Positions 39,901 through 50,291 of a DNA stretch of 64,000 nucleotides are shown here, in pieces. Source of the stretch: Sacculina carcini (lineage: Eukaryota > Arthropoda > Thecostraca > Sacculinidae); contig OU696581.1 in assembly GCA_916048095.2 (NCBI GenBank), positions 5,676,141 through 5,740,140 of the forward strand, in the 5' to 3' direction. Position numbers and translations under genes: made by a program. Numbering within the stretch: the stretch's first letter is position 1; each line of letters starts with the position of its first letter. The notes beneath the pieces were generated by a model that made no database searches, had not been told where the DNA came from, and was given only the letters and a program-made list of their open reading frames with translations.

Positions 39901-40100
39901 TGTAGTAATATTGTTGTTATTATTTCTGTTAGTGACTGGCATCATTCATCTGGCGGTTGCTATTGTTTACATGCGTTATATATGTGTGCTTTGTGCGATT
40001 GTTCATGTGCGGTTTGTAGATGTTTATGCTGTGTTCTCAGTTAATAAAAACCTATCCTTAGGCAGTGAGTGTTTGTATTAAGTCATTAGATAACACCACA
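39901..40100 (+). repeat. 3' LTR of Gypsy D
   Basis: A 200-bp copy of the 5' LTR, TGTAGTAATATTGTTG to GATAACACCACA, with about seven visible substitutions. GTCAC follows as the target duplication. Confidence 0.92.
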
Positions 40101-40172
40101 GTCACTACAAATTGGCAACGAGTTTTTCCACGTATTTTTTTCTATTGTTATTCGTATTTTGAAGTATTCGCT

Positions 40173-41237
40173 ATGGAAGGGGTATGCGCTCCGCATCCGT
40201 TTTTGCAAACTCCTGGTACACCATAAGCTCCATGGTCTAGCTGGCTCTTCGATTTCTAAAACTATCTCCCAGCTATCGGAGGTGAAAGTTTCAGCGACGA
40301 CCGACTTAAAGCGATGCTCATTCTCTGTACTGGCAGCGAGGCACGGCGAACATATCACAGTCTGCCACCGGAGATGAAGCGTGAAAATGAGAGCAATTAC
40401 GACCAAGCCAAGAGGGTTATCGGTGCGCACTACTCTCCCAAGATTAAAGTGATCGTGGAACGCTTCACCTTCCGGCAGCGCGGACAGCTCGAGACAGAGT
40501 GGACAAGCGACTACGTGTCGTTGCTTCGGGGGCTGGCGGCCAAGTGCAGCTTCGGCGAGTTAACTGAAGAACTAATCAGAGATCAGGTCCTCGAACACAC
40601 ACGCCACCCACGTTTGCGCGAGAAATTTCTGCAAGATTCGGGTTTAACACATAATTCTCTTCTCGCCGTCGCCACAGCTTACGAACTGTCACTCCAACAA
40701 TCAGCACAAATGCGGGCGACGACCAAAGACGATGTCTCATTACAGGCCACTACAAACAAGGTTCACGTCAACAGTAAGCCGAATGCCAGTCACGCGCCTC
40801 CGCGCGCGTCAACACCCTGCACTCACTGTGGACGACGCCACAGCGCACCGAGACAACAGCATTGTCCGGCAAGAAACTCGACGTGCAACGAATGTGGTTG
40901 CAAGGGCCACTGGGCAAACGTATGCCAGTCATCGGCGCCCAACCGGGAGGGACGAATGGCAAACGCAAAACGGTCTGGTCCAGTCAAAGGTGTCACGATC
41001 CTTTCCTGCAACACTGACCGGGCAAAGCGACTCTCGTTTGATGCCAGAGTGACCTTGCACTCAGGTCGCTCCGCCGACGTGGAGCTCCAAATAGATACTG
41101 GGGCGAGTGAATGCGTCATGAGTCTGCCGTTGGCGCGCCATCATTTCAAGGGTACGCCGATACAATCAACCACCACCGAACTGTTTGGCGTCGGACAGAT
41201 ACGCAGGTATCAGTTGGCTCTCACACGGCGTCCGTAG
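40173..41237 (+). pseudogene. Gag and protease start of Gypsy B
   Basis: The frame starts at MEGVCAPHPFLQTPG and has two TAA stops (about 40,232 and 40,256) before continuing SFSDDRLKAMLILCTG. The capsid is followed by CTHCGRRHSAPRQQHC and CNECGCKGHWANVC fingers and ELQIDTGASECVMSLPLA (protease DTG). After about 41,200 the protease continues in another frame (41,190-41,402) with FHIVDTDAPEALLGLDALS. Gypsy A and C appear to be relatives by their Pol. Confidence 0.8.
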
Positions 41238-41414
41238 ATTTTCACATCGTGGACACAGATGCACCGGAGGCACTGCTGGGACTGGATGCACTGTCCAAGC
41301 TGGGCCTAGCCATTCATCCAGACCGCGGATTGATCGCCACGGTTTCCACACCGGAAACGTCGACGGAAACAGAGCTGCCGGCGATCGTCCGCTACCGTCA
41401 TCGGATTCGCCTGA

Positions 41415-41602
41415 TTGATTGATAATTGAGTTTTTGGGGTGCACCGGCCTCTAGGACCATATGGCACCCCCCAGTCTGTTGTTAGCTAAATTAAACTAAG
41501 ACTATGCATATGAACGTAATGGAGCGATGAAATAAATAAGCGTGAGGGTGAGTGATATGAATATAAAAGTCAGAAGAATAAAAATCAATGAATAGTTCTA
41601 AA
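41415..41602 (-). mobile_element. 5'-truncated LINE J copy (3' end only, 188 bp)
   Basis: This matches 9,157-9,350 of J1 (GGGGTGCACCGGCCTCTAGG, ACCATATGGCACCCC, AATAAATAAGCG). It is flanked by the 12-bp duplication GGATTCGCCTGA at 41,403-41,414 and 41,603-41,614, and it splits the Gypsy B Pol between protease and RT. It shows family J was active after Gypsy B inserted. Confidence 0.9.
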
Positions 41603-41614
41603 GGATTCGCCTGA

Positions 41615-43271
41615 AGCCGTCGGCTGAACCAACGCGGATTCCCCTGCGCAGATTACCACTGGCGATACGCAGCGACGTGATAGCGGAGCTGAAGATACTG
41701 CTGGCACAGGGCGTCATCGAGCGCGTAGATTCTTCACCGTGGGTGAGTCTCATTGTAGTCGCTCGTGAACGCTCTGGTGCGATTCGACTCAGTGTGGACC
41801 TCAGAGGAGCGAATAGCCAGATTGTCGACGAGGTGCACCCTCTGCCGACTTTGGAGGAGCTCCAGTCACAGTTTAACGGGGAAGTATTCTCTCACCTCGA
41901 TGTGCGCTGCGCGTATCATCAAATGAAACTGGACCCTCAATCCAAGAACATCACGGCGTTTATAGCAAACGACGGACTTTTCCAGTTCCGTCGAGCTCCA
42001 TTTGGGCTCGCGTCCGCTGGAGCCGCTTTTCAGCGAATTCTGGATCGCCTGTTGGAGAGTACCCCGGCTGTTGTCACTATCTAGACGATATTGTCATTTG
42101 TGGGCCGAATCGGCAATTACACGACCAGCGTTTCGCACTCGTGAAGAAGCGGTTGCGACAGGCTAACGTGACGCTTAACACAGAGAAGTCGACAAAAGCC
42201 AGAAACAATATCAGGTTTTGTGGTTACATCTTGTCTGAGGAAGGAGTTTCTCCATCAGACGACCACATCTGCGCCGTTCGCGACGTTCCCACTCCCGAAA
42301 ACGCCAAGGAACTGCGGAGTTTTCTTGGTGTTTGCGGCTGGGTGGCACAGTTCGTTCCCGGGTATGCAGAGATAATGTCCCCGCTATTCGAAGTGCTGAG
42401 AAAGAATGTCGGGTTTAGCTGGGAAGAACACTACGCTACCGCGTTCCTGTTGCTAAAAAAGCGCATCGAAGCAGCCCAGCCGTTGCAGCCGTTCGACCTA
42501 GGCAGGACGACATTCGTCACCACCGACGCCAGCGACAAAGGCGCCGGCGCTGTTCTATCACAAGCCGATGCTCATGACACAGAGCGCGCCGTAGCTTTCT
42601 GGAGCCGCCGGTTCACTGCCAGTGAAGCCAACTACTCAGTGACGGAGCGCGAGGCTTTGGCGGCTGTGCAGGCGGTCGAAAAATGGCGTAATTTCCTATG
42701 GGGCCGGCATATTACGCTGCGCACCGAACACTCCGCGCTGCGGTCGGTGCTATCTGCACGGTTCAGTGTACGCACTGGTGCTCGAGTCGCTCGCTGGCAG
42801 GCTCGGCTAATACCATTTTCATATACTGTACAGTATGTTCCAGGTGATCGCTTGCCCGGTGCCGACGCGCTGTCCCGACTGCCGCTCGATTTTGCCCCGG
42901 AGGACGAAGCAGCAGCTAACGCTGATGATTACGAGGTCGTCGCGTTGCTGTCCGAAGGAGAAAGCTGCGTGTCGAGAGAGAACCTACGCGCATCATCGCT
43001 GGACGACACTCAATTGGCTGCGTTACGGCACTGCATACGGCACGGCTTCCCCAAGTCTGCAAAAGATTGTGAGCCAGCGATCAAACCGTTCTTTCCACTC
43101 AGAAACGATCTTTCGACCGACGGCGAACTGGTGATCAGGGCGACGTCCCAAGTGATCGTGCCAAGCAGTCTGCGTAAGCAGTATCTTGACCACGCACATT
43201 CGTCACACAATTATGTCGTACGCACCAAACAACTCCAGCGCCCTCGCTTGGTGGCCTGGTTTCGACGCTGA
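41615..43271 (+). pseudogene. RT and RNase H of Gypsy B
   Basis: The RT reads GVIERVDSSPWVSLIVV, RLSVDLRGANSQIV and FSHLDVRCAYHQMKL. A 1-base shift near 42,060 follows, then CHYLDDIVICGPN (YLDD) and LRSFLGVCGWVAQF. RNase H has TTDASDKGAGAVLSQ, TEREALAAVQAVEKW and GADALSRLPLDF. The 42,066-43,271 part is one open frame that ends in the HHCC start HAHSSHNYVVRTK. Closely related to the Gypsy C linker and finger. Confidence 0.82.
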
Positions 43272-43635
43272 CGTCGCAGACAGTTGCTCAATTCGAGCAA
43301 TGCAGTCGCAGCGACAAGATCCTCAGCAGCCGCTCCAGAACGGAACCTCTGCAGCCGGTTGAACTACCGGAACGTCCTTGGACGAAGCTGGGAATCAATA
43401 TCGTCGGTCCAATACGGTCTGCACCAGCTAGCTGCAGATACGCCGTGACGCTGGTGGACTATTTCTCCAAGTGGGCCGAGGTTGGTCTGATGGCTTCCAT
43501 CGGAACAGAGAACGTCACGAATTTCCTGGACGGAGTTTGGTCTAGTGAAGGGTACCCTGAGTCGCTAGTCACCAACAATGGTAATCAGTTTACCAGCGCT
43601 GAGTTCAAGCACAACCTCAAAAGGCGAGACATCGA
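43272..43635 (+). pseudogene. Integrase of Gypsy B, catalytic Asp residues lost
   Basis: LGINIVGPIRSAPASCRYAV and SLVTNNGNQFTSAEF align with LGLDIVGP and SLVTDNGRQFTSEAF of Gypsy C, so both catalytic Asp codons have become Asn codons. It ends at IDHH, where an unrelated Gypsy RNase H (element E) begins at about 43,636. Confidence 0.78.
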
Positions 43636-45147
43636 TCACCACCTTATATTGTGATCATAAACCTTTGCAACATCTTTTTACATCTGAAATGATGAACCCA
43701 CGCATACAACGATGGGCTATCATGCTGAATGAATATAAATGTAATGTCGAATATATTCCAGGATCAAATAATATTGTTGCCGACGCTCTATCAAGATTGC
43801 CGACAGAAGAAAATGAAGTAAACCTCATTGATTTTGATACGCACGCAGGAGCAAAATTGAGTAGTATAATAGAGGCATGTCCAGAAAATAAAGATATTGA
43901 GGATAACTGTGAAGAAATGATAAGAAGTTCGAACAATTTTAAAAATTTACAAAGGGAAGATAAATATTTGCAGCCATAATTACCATAATTAATGATAAAG
44001 GTAAAGAATGCAACTTACGAACAACACAAGAAGTAAAATAATGTGTAATGCATGATGAATTATTGTATCACATATCAGACCACGACAATTGTAACAACCA
44101 TCCCAGCATGCAGTTTTGCATTCCACCACTTTTCAGACCATTGTTTATAAAAGAAGCACATGACGGATACTTAGGTGGACACTTGGAATTAATAACACAT
44201 ATACAAAAATTCGATCACGATATTTCTGGCCCGACATGTTTCAGGATGTAGTTGAGTACGTCACAAAGTGCGTTCAATTGATTGTTGCGGTCCATGCCCT
44301 TTGAGTTATGCTGAAAATGAGCTCATAATAAATATTGTTGACCATTTTTCCGTATTCCCCGAATCGTTCCCAGTACCAGACAAGTCTGCAGATCAAATAT
44401 GTAGAATTTTAAATGAAGAGATTATTCCCCGTAATTCCTGTCCCCGTGTCATTGTCAGTGATAATGGATCAGAATTCTGCAATGAAGTGATCAATCAATT
44501 GAATATGTTCTGCAATATCAAGCATATCCGAGCATCTGTATACCACCCTCAAGCCAATGCTAAAGTAGACCGTTACCATCGAGTTCAGAATGATTTTCTG
44601 GTAAAAACAGTTGATGCATCTCAACGTGATTGGAACAAGAAAATTCCATCACTGTTGGCTGCATATCGCACAGCAGAACATGACACAACTCATTTGCCAT
44701 CATTTTTTATATTATATGGAAACCATATTAACACCAAAATATCGTTATTATGGAGAGGACTATCTATCCACCATGTTGATAAACATGAATCAAACATTTC
44801 ATCACGTTCGACACCATTTGGTGTTGGGTCACGAAAAGAATGGCGTATATTATGACAGAAGAAAAAAACCAATCAATTTAAAAGCAGGATACCCTGTTGA
44901 CTTCAGAAATCCTTATAATGCTTCGACTAATAAATTATCACTCCGATGGGATCCTAATTATCGAATAATACAGGTTATAAGTCCCGTTTCATGTTTGATT
45001 ACAAACCAAGTGAACGGAGAAACACATAAAGCACATGTAGAGAACCTACGACTTAGGAAAGAGGCTTCAGTATGGAAACAATATAACACCAAACCTGAAC
45101 ATTTGCATAAAAGTATAGGGAATTTCAGCGGTCATATATACCAATAA
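43636..45147 (+). pseudogene. Element E: Pol from RNase H to integrase tail
   Basis: A 5'-truncated, env-class Gypsy Pol. RNase H end: CDHKPLQHLFTSEMMNPRIQ and PGSNNIVADALSRLP. The integrase finger is broken (AHDGYLGGHLELITHIQK). The core has IVSDNGSEFCNEVINQL and ANAKVDRYHRVQNDF, where the catalytic Glu appears as Asp. The GPY/F-like tail NKLSLRWDPNYRIIQVISPV and AHVENLRLRKE follows after a frameshift near 44,700. The GPF-type end and the following env fit errantivirus-like elements. Confidence 0.72.
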
Positions 45148-45221
45148 GTACACGAATCACAAGACAAAATGCTCCAAATGAAACAAGCTTACAACCTACA
45201 AAAGAAGATTCAGTAGACAAT

Positions 45222-45449
45222 ATGTCATTAGCGGAGAGACTAATACTAGCACGCGAACAGAGGGACAAACGAGACACGGAGGTTGCGCCGCCAACAATCA
45301 CAAGAAACGATAAACGCTCACCAGAGATTAATGAGACAATTATTAAGAAAAAGAGAGTTGAATGGAAGAGAAAAACAAGTTCGTCTGAAGATGAGGAACA
45401 AAACAAGCGAATGAGAATGACTAACGAATTAGATGTTGGTGTAGTGTAG
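45222..45449 (+). CDS. Small ORF after element E Pol, function unknown
   Basis: A 75-codon Lys/Arg/Glu-rich frame, MSLAERLILAREQRDKRD to MTNELDVGVV*. It lies 74 bp after the Pol stop and directly before the X5 LTR. It could be the frameshifted end of Pol or an accessory ORF. I recognise no domain. Confidence 0.35.
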   Translation: MSLAERLILAREQRDKRDTEVAPPTITRNDKRSPEINETIIKKKRVEWKRKTSSSEDEEQNKRMRMTNELDVGVV

Positions 45450-45840
45450 ATGTTTTTAAAACACAAAAAACAAGAAGACAATATACGCAGTTCACACACG
45501 TCGAACACTTCCACATTCAACACTCTCGCAACTAGAATTCCCCGAATCACACTTTAACACACAGGACCACGTAATCCCACCAGGCACACGAACCACACTG
45601 CTCCCAATCCGCCAACACAGCCGAAACGTCCTACACACGCACACACACATACCCACGTTCACGCAAACACGCATTGCGGACTGTTTAGCGCACTCCTCTC
45701 TCTTGTGTGAACCACTTGGCTCAGCGCTCACACCTCTGCTTATTTGTACACTCACACTGATACACCAACATGCACACGCAGAAAATAGCAACTACCGAAA
45801 ACCAAGCACCAATACACCACACGCCCTCCTGATGTACACA
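45445..45840 (-). repeat. 3' LTR of X5
   Basis: From TGTAGATGTTTTTAAAAC to TCCTGATGTACACA on the plus strand, about 396 bp with TG...CA ends. Length and CAC-rich composition match the other X LTRs. The boundaries are inferred. Confidence 0.6.
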
Positions 45841-47407
45841 TCACTATCATTGAATATAGTCCTCCAACCACACCGGTGGTCACCGTACACGACCTGACCT
45901 CCTCGGACCTGGATCGATGACATCAGCATATTGGTCATCGTCGCTGATATTCTCCATCTCTCGCCGGTCATGTGGTTCGCAAGTAGTGCATGCACTGTTG
46001 CTGCCATTCAGGGTCTCATCTTCATCCTCACTATCGATACGACGAATGTCGAGGATATGACGAGGCACTCCGTCGACCCCGACATTGTTGCGAGACGTGA
46101 TGCTTGTCAGCCGACCCGGTGACCAACGTGGCGTACAATGGCAATTAGGCGGTTTCACTAGAACACATTCACCAAGTCGTAATTTCGGAGAGCTTGGGCT
46201 CTCAACGATATCAGGTAACCGCCGCCATATGGCAAAACGACTGGGCCCAAAATCAACGATTGTCAAATAACATTCATTGTAATAGTGTGTTGTGTCCACA
46301 GCTAATCGTGTCCAGTTGTTGTTTACAGTCAACTCACCGGTTTCATGTTGTACCGGTGCAGGATCAATTGAGCGACACTGAACACATTTTCTCACACAAT
46401 CTTCCACTTCCTTTCTCCGGATGTCAGGCTTCACAAGTCTGGCCAGTTGGAGTTACCGTTCTACACCAAAATGATGGTCATTGTGCAACTCTTCTACCGT
46501 CATATTACAGCAATGTACGGGTTCAATATCTATACTTTGATTTTTCATCCATATCTTTTGAACTTTCGTCAATGTGTCTGCGACGCTCTTTTGCGATCCG
46601 ACTAGCGTCACATGGATGTCCAAACTACACTGCTCAACAAGTTCCCTAAACATCCAAAGGCGACGGCGGACCAGCATTTCCGATAAGCCTGACACTTTCA
46701 CCCTACGGTCTCCTCTAAGCGATGATTTCATCCAACTGCACACGGTGGCTGAGTCAGTGATCACTTCAATTTCTAACAATTCCCACTTCAGAGCCAAGTT
46801 GACGCCTCTTATCGCCGCATCAAGTTCTGCCAAGTTTATGTGTCCAGCATCTGTGCGTTTCCGCATGCATGACGCATCTTCTACCACCCTGCCATCATCT
46901 CCAGCGCCACTCCGATCGCTATGCTGCTAGCATCACACCAAACTCTCCCCCTGGTCCGTCCTGATGCCAATGTCCACGACCATCTGAACGGATCACATAA
47001 CTCGACTATTTTCAAAATCTCGATGAGCTTTCCGTGGGTGTCCTCGCCAACAGGGTCATCCCACGCCCCGTTTTCAATCAGTCGCTTCATGTAACTACAT
47101 GCCAACCGCATATTGGATAGTGTCCAATCAGCGCGCCACAGATGGAAAACAATGTCCTGCGGCTCAAAAAGATTCCCTCAATCTTAGGAATTTGGTTCCC
47201 TCTTTTGAAGCGCAAATCTCCGTCAGACCCTCTTTCCAGCTGCAGATCAGGTACTTTGTTATTATCTAATATCTCTGGTGGTTCTGTCTCAAGCCCAAGC
47301 TTAGTTAAATGTGCTGCCACTATTTCAGCGGACACAACATTCTCTTCAACAATAATTTCGTCCATATAGGCTCTCGTGCCTTTCCTAACATCAGGGTCTT
47401 TTGACAT
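45841..47407 (-). pseudogene. Pol of X5 (RT end, RNase H, integrase)
   Basis: From 47,407: YMDEIIVEENVVSAEIVAAH (RT box, Y-M-D-E), FSICGALIGHYPICGW, then RNase H VWCDASSIAIGVALEM, LAELDAAIRGVNLALKW and VITDSATVCSWM. Integrase pieces include CVQCRSIDPAPVQHE and VDTTHYYNECYLTIVDFGP. The chain jumps from there to SPKLRLGECVLVKP, losing the D-D-E core, and ends PGPRRSGRVR. Internal deletions and frameshifts make it inactive. Confidence 0.75.
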
Positions 47408-48535
47408 AAATGATACTCCAAATTTATATTCGTTGGTTCATTGCTCACTAACACCAACAAGAGAAAGAAATCGTGCTACAGGATTCGAAATTACACATCA
47501 ACATACACATAATTTAGAAGAAGGATGTTCGGCAAATACAGCCGATATTCGACTACCTAGGTCCCTCTTTTAAACTATGCCACAGCTTACGACGTCTACG
47601 AAATCATTAACGTGCCGAGTCCATTTTACTCTAATAATCAATTACTACAAATCTCGACTCAAATCCAAAAACATACATTTCTAGCTATTTCTTCCGATTT
47701 ACCCTCATATGCATTCATAGAAGACCCATCCATCCCTAGCTTTTTAACTAATAAAATTCCTTTTTATCCTTTTCACCAACCATTTTATAGCACTGCTCAT
47801 TCACAACCTTGTCTTCTCACCATTTTCTTGAATCAAACACATGATATTCACCACAGATGTGCCCATTTCATTCAAAATATTACAAATCTTCGAGCATCCG
47901 CACACCACATTAATGACGGTCAATGGATACATTTTCCAAACGTAACCCTAAAGGTAGATTGTGAGAATAAATCTTACATACTGAGATTACCCGATGAAAC
48001 TATTTCTCAAATTAATTTAGAAGAAGGATGTTCGGCAAATACAGCCGATATTCGACTACCTAGGTACTATAAACGGTCTACTACAATCCAAATTCAAAAT
48101 CCTACTCCAAATATCGTTAATCATATCAACACTAGGGATTTAATCTTTATACACATAGAAACGAACAGACAGGAACTGACCGAACATTTGAAGTTACTTT
48201 CACATATACCAGATGCAGGAATTACCATTAAATACATGAGACAACAAGTTGAAAATTTACAAGATTATAGCTTTACAAATCTCTATACACATACCGGTTT
48301 TCCCGTAACATTTATTCTAATACTCATATTAATTGCGCTTGTTGTTTATTTCTGCTACAGCAGGCGTAAGCAACGTTCACCCTCTCCTGATCCCCAGCTT
48401 TTATTTCACTCCTTATCCCCTACTTCCATTCCCCTCCTAGAAACCACAATACCACAAACAACATCGGTGAAGATCGACCGTTCGTTCCGGACGCCTCTGC
48501 GTAACAATAAATACACGACACGACACGACGAGTGA
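47408..48535 (+). pseudogene. Element E: envelope-like glycoprotein (baculovirus-F-like), broken
   Basis: The main frame (47,561-48,535) carries DVYEIINVPSPF and TFLAISSD, the pattern of Baculo_F-type Env in invertebrate retroelements. It also has N-linked sites (NQT, NIT, NVT), paired cysteines, EEGCSANTADIRLP, and a C-terminal hydrophobic transmembrane segment (about residues 248-268) followed by the basic anchor SRRKQRS. The 5' part is in another frame, has a stop near 47,572, and is cut by X5 at 47,407. A 52-bp stretch is duplicated (see findings). As it stands no complete Env is encoded. Confidence 0.68.
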
Positions 48536-48589
48536 GCCTACACGACACGGCACGACGAATCCACCTACACGACACATCGCGACACGACA

Positions 48590-48783
48590 ATGACCAACCC
48601 CGGTTCAAATGCCATCATCCCTGAAATAATTATTACCCGCATGCCATGCCACAGCTTTGGGATTGCTCAATTAATGGGTAGACGGCATTCCCAAGGCACA
48701 TTATAATTACTGGTTGAGTGGGAAAATTCATCTTTAGGCAGCGCAACCTGGGAACCCCTCTACAATCTCCCCATAGGAGTCTT
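48590..48783 (+). pseudogene. Chromodomain ORF, first part, interrupted by X6
   Basis: The ATG at 48,590 (MTNPGSNAIIPEIIITR) lies 54 bp after the env stop. The frame reads FGIAQLMGRRHSQGTL, a TAA at 48,704-48,706, then LLVEWENSSLGSATWEPLYN and LPIGVL. The R-R-x5 to [Y/L]LVxW to TWEPxxNL layout is a chromodomain, which binds methylated histone tails. X6 inserted after GTCTT. The frame resumes at 53,215. Confidence 0.65.
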
Positions 48784-48994
48784 TGTAATATATTGATGAG
48801 ACTGATGGAGGAAGTATGACAAGACAATACAACACTGTTCAAAATTATCACTACACACGAACCACGCGCCAACACACAACTCACCAGCACCAACCGCTTA
48901 CCCAACACAACTCCCAAACGCACCACCAATTCCAGACTGAAACACAACTCGCCATGAACACAACAGCGCACACGCATACAGACATCGCCAATCG

Positions 48995-49066
<72 letters not shown>

Positions 49067-49164
49067 AACACACATGCATGCCTACGCAGCAAGCACGCAC
49101 ACTCGCACGAACACTCGCACGCACAGATACAAGTAAGCACACATACATGAATACAGATATAACA
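48784..49164 (-). repeat. 3' LTR of X6
   Basis: TGTAATATATTGATGAGAC to ACAGATATAACA on the plus strand, 381 bp, including a 65-bp (CA)n (48,998-49,062). Nearly identical to 52,821-53,209. Confidence 0.92.
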
Positions 49165-49245
49165 CCGCCCCTAGTTAGTCTCACCAACTATTACAACAAG
49201 TAGTCACATAACGAATTGAACACAAAAATTACACAGTCTTCAAAC

Positions 49246-50238
49246 CTACTCTCTGAAACGCACAGGAACAGCAATCTTTGACCTGTCACGCAATCTGTGC
49301 TGCCAACCAGTATCATTCTGAACAGCGTCGCTATCACCCGACACTTCACTTCTTTCCGCTGTCTCAGCTCTCTCCAGGTTGTAGATCTCCGCCTCGGACG
49401 AATCTTCACTGTCGTCGTGCTTAACCGCCTTCCTGACGTGGCTGATATGTCGTGACACTCCGTCGCCGATATCCACCGCCCAGCTGTTTGGCACAGATGA
49501 TACTTGATGTGGTCCTAACCAACGACTAGTGCACGAAGGCTTAGCTGGCTTCAGATATACTGAATCACCCACACAGTAAGGATTTATGTTCTCCTCCGGC
49601 ATCGCTCCACTACATTCCTGTTTCATGTTTGACTTCGCAGTCCTCCTCTGATTATTCACACCAGGCAGTTTTGGCACACATCCAAAGATGCTGACGAACG
49701 GCTTCTCACCAGTCACCGAACTAGTGGTGGCATTATACCAAAAGGTCAATTCTGCTACAGGGCGTCCAGACCGTTCAACCATTCTCTTAATTGTTCGATG
49801 TATGCGCTCGACAATGCCATTTCCTTGGTGGCGATACGCGCAACACTGGCGAAGCTCGACTCCCCATGAGCGTAACAATTCACTCCCAGTACGACTCATG
49901 AAAGTAGAACTATTATCGGATAATAGAATATGTGGTGGACCAAACTCCGAGAAAATGTTTTCGAGAGCAGCAGCAACAGAGCTAGATGATTCGCTGAACA
50001 ATTTATTCCAAATTGTGAATCGGGACGCATTATCTATCACAGACAAGTACGGTTGAGTTTTGACATATGTTATGTCCATCGAAACACTCCGCCATACTTG
50101 CCCAGATGACAACCGACCTTTTGGAGCACGTTCTCGTAGAGCAGGATCGATTCTACTGCAGGCTTCACAGCTACTCAGAATGCGGTCCAGAGTGGACTTC
50201 GGAACTGATTCTCCTTCTTCTCCCAATATCTCACACAT
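49246..50238 (-). CDS. Integrase and Pol tail of X6
   Basis: An open frame of 330 codons. Upstream of its first Met (MCEILGEEG) the finger start HNVTGHMGVE is separated by a TGA, then CEACSRIDPA completes an HHCC-like finger. The core reads VSMDITYVKTQPYLSVID, ILLSDNSSTFMSR and GNGIVERIHRTIKRM, so D, D and E are present. A CVGDSVYLKP tail and an acidic/basic C-terminus follow. It would insert cDNA, giving the 5-bp duplication seen here. Confidence 0.85.
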   Translation of the reverse strand: MCEILGEEGESVPKSTLDRILSSCEACSRIDPALRERAPKGRLSSGQVWRSVSMDITYVKTQPYLSVIDNASRFTIWNKLFSESSSSVAAALENIFSEFGPPHILLSDNSSTFMSRTGSELLRSWGVELRQCCAYRHQGNGIVERIHRTIKRMVERSGRPVAELTFWYNATTSSVTGEKPFVSIFGCVPKLPGVNNQRRTAKSNMKQECSGAMPEENINPYCVGDSVYLKPAKPSCTSRWLGPHQVSSVPNSWAVDIGDGVSRHISHVRKAVKHDDSEDSSEAEIYNLERAETAERSEVSGDSDAVQNDTGWQHRLRDRSKIAVPVRFRE

Positions 50239-50291
50239 TCATTCAACTCCCATGTGTCCAGTGACGTTGTGCAGTTCCACCACTCTATTGG

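Larger units (their letters stand above)
36498..40100 (+). mobile_element. Gypsy D, LTRs intact, RT/integrase replaced by X4 remnant
   Basis: Two about 200-bp LTRs with the 5-bp duplication GTCAC at 36,493-36,497 and 40,101-40,105. Internally it has Gag, protease and the first residues of the RT (to 38,054), then a minus-strand X4 fragment (about 38,056-39,525), then the last about 60 codons of Pol (39,526-39,712) and the 3' UTR. One deletion removing D's RT-IN together with X4's 3' half explains the structure. Confidence 0.88.
45445..47407 (-). mobile_element. LTR element X5, 3' half only
   Basis: A minus-strand fragment with the 3' LTR (45,445-45,840), integrase, RNase H and part of the RT. 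It is truncated at 47,407 within the RT catalytic region. It lies inside element E, between Pol and env. No 5' LTR remains. Confidence 0.8.
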
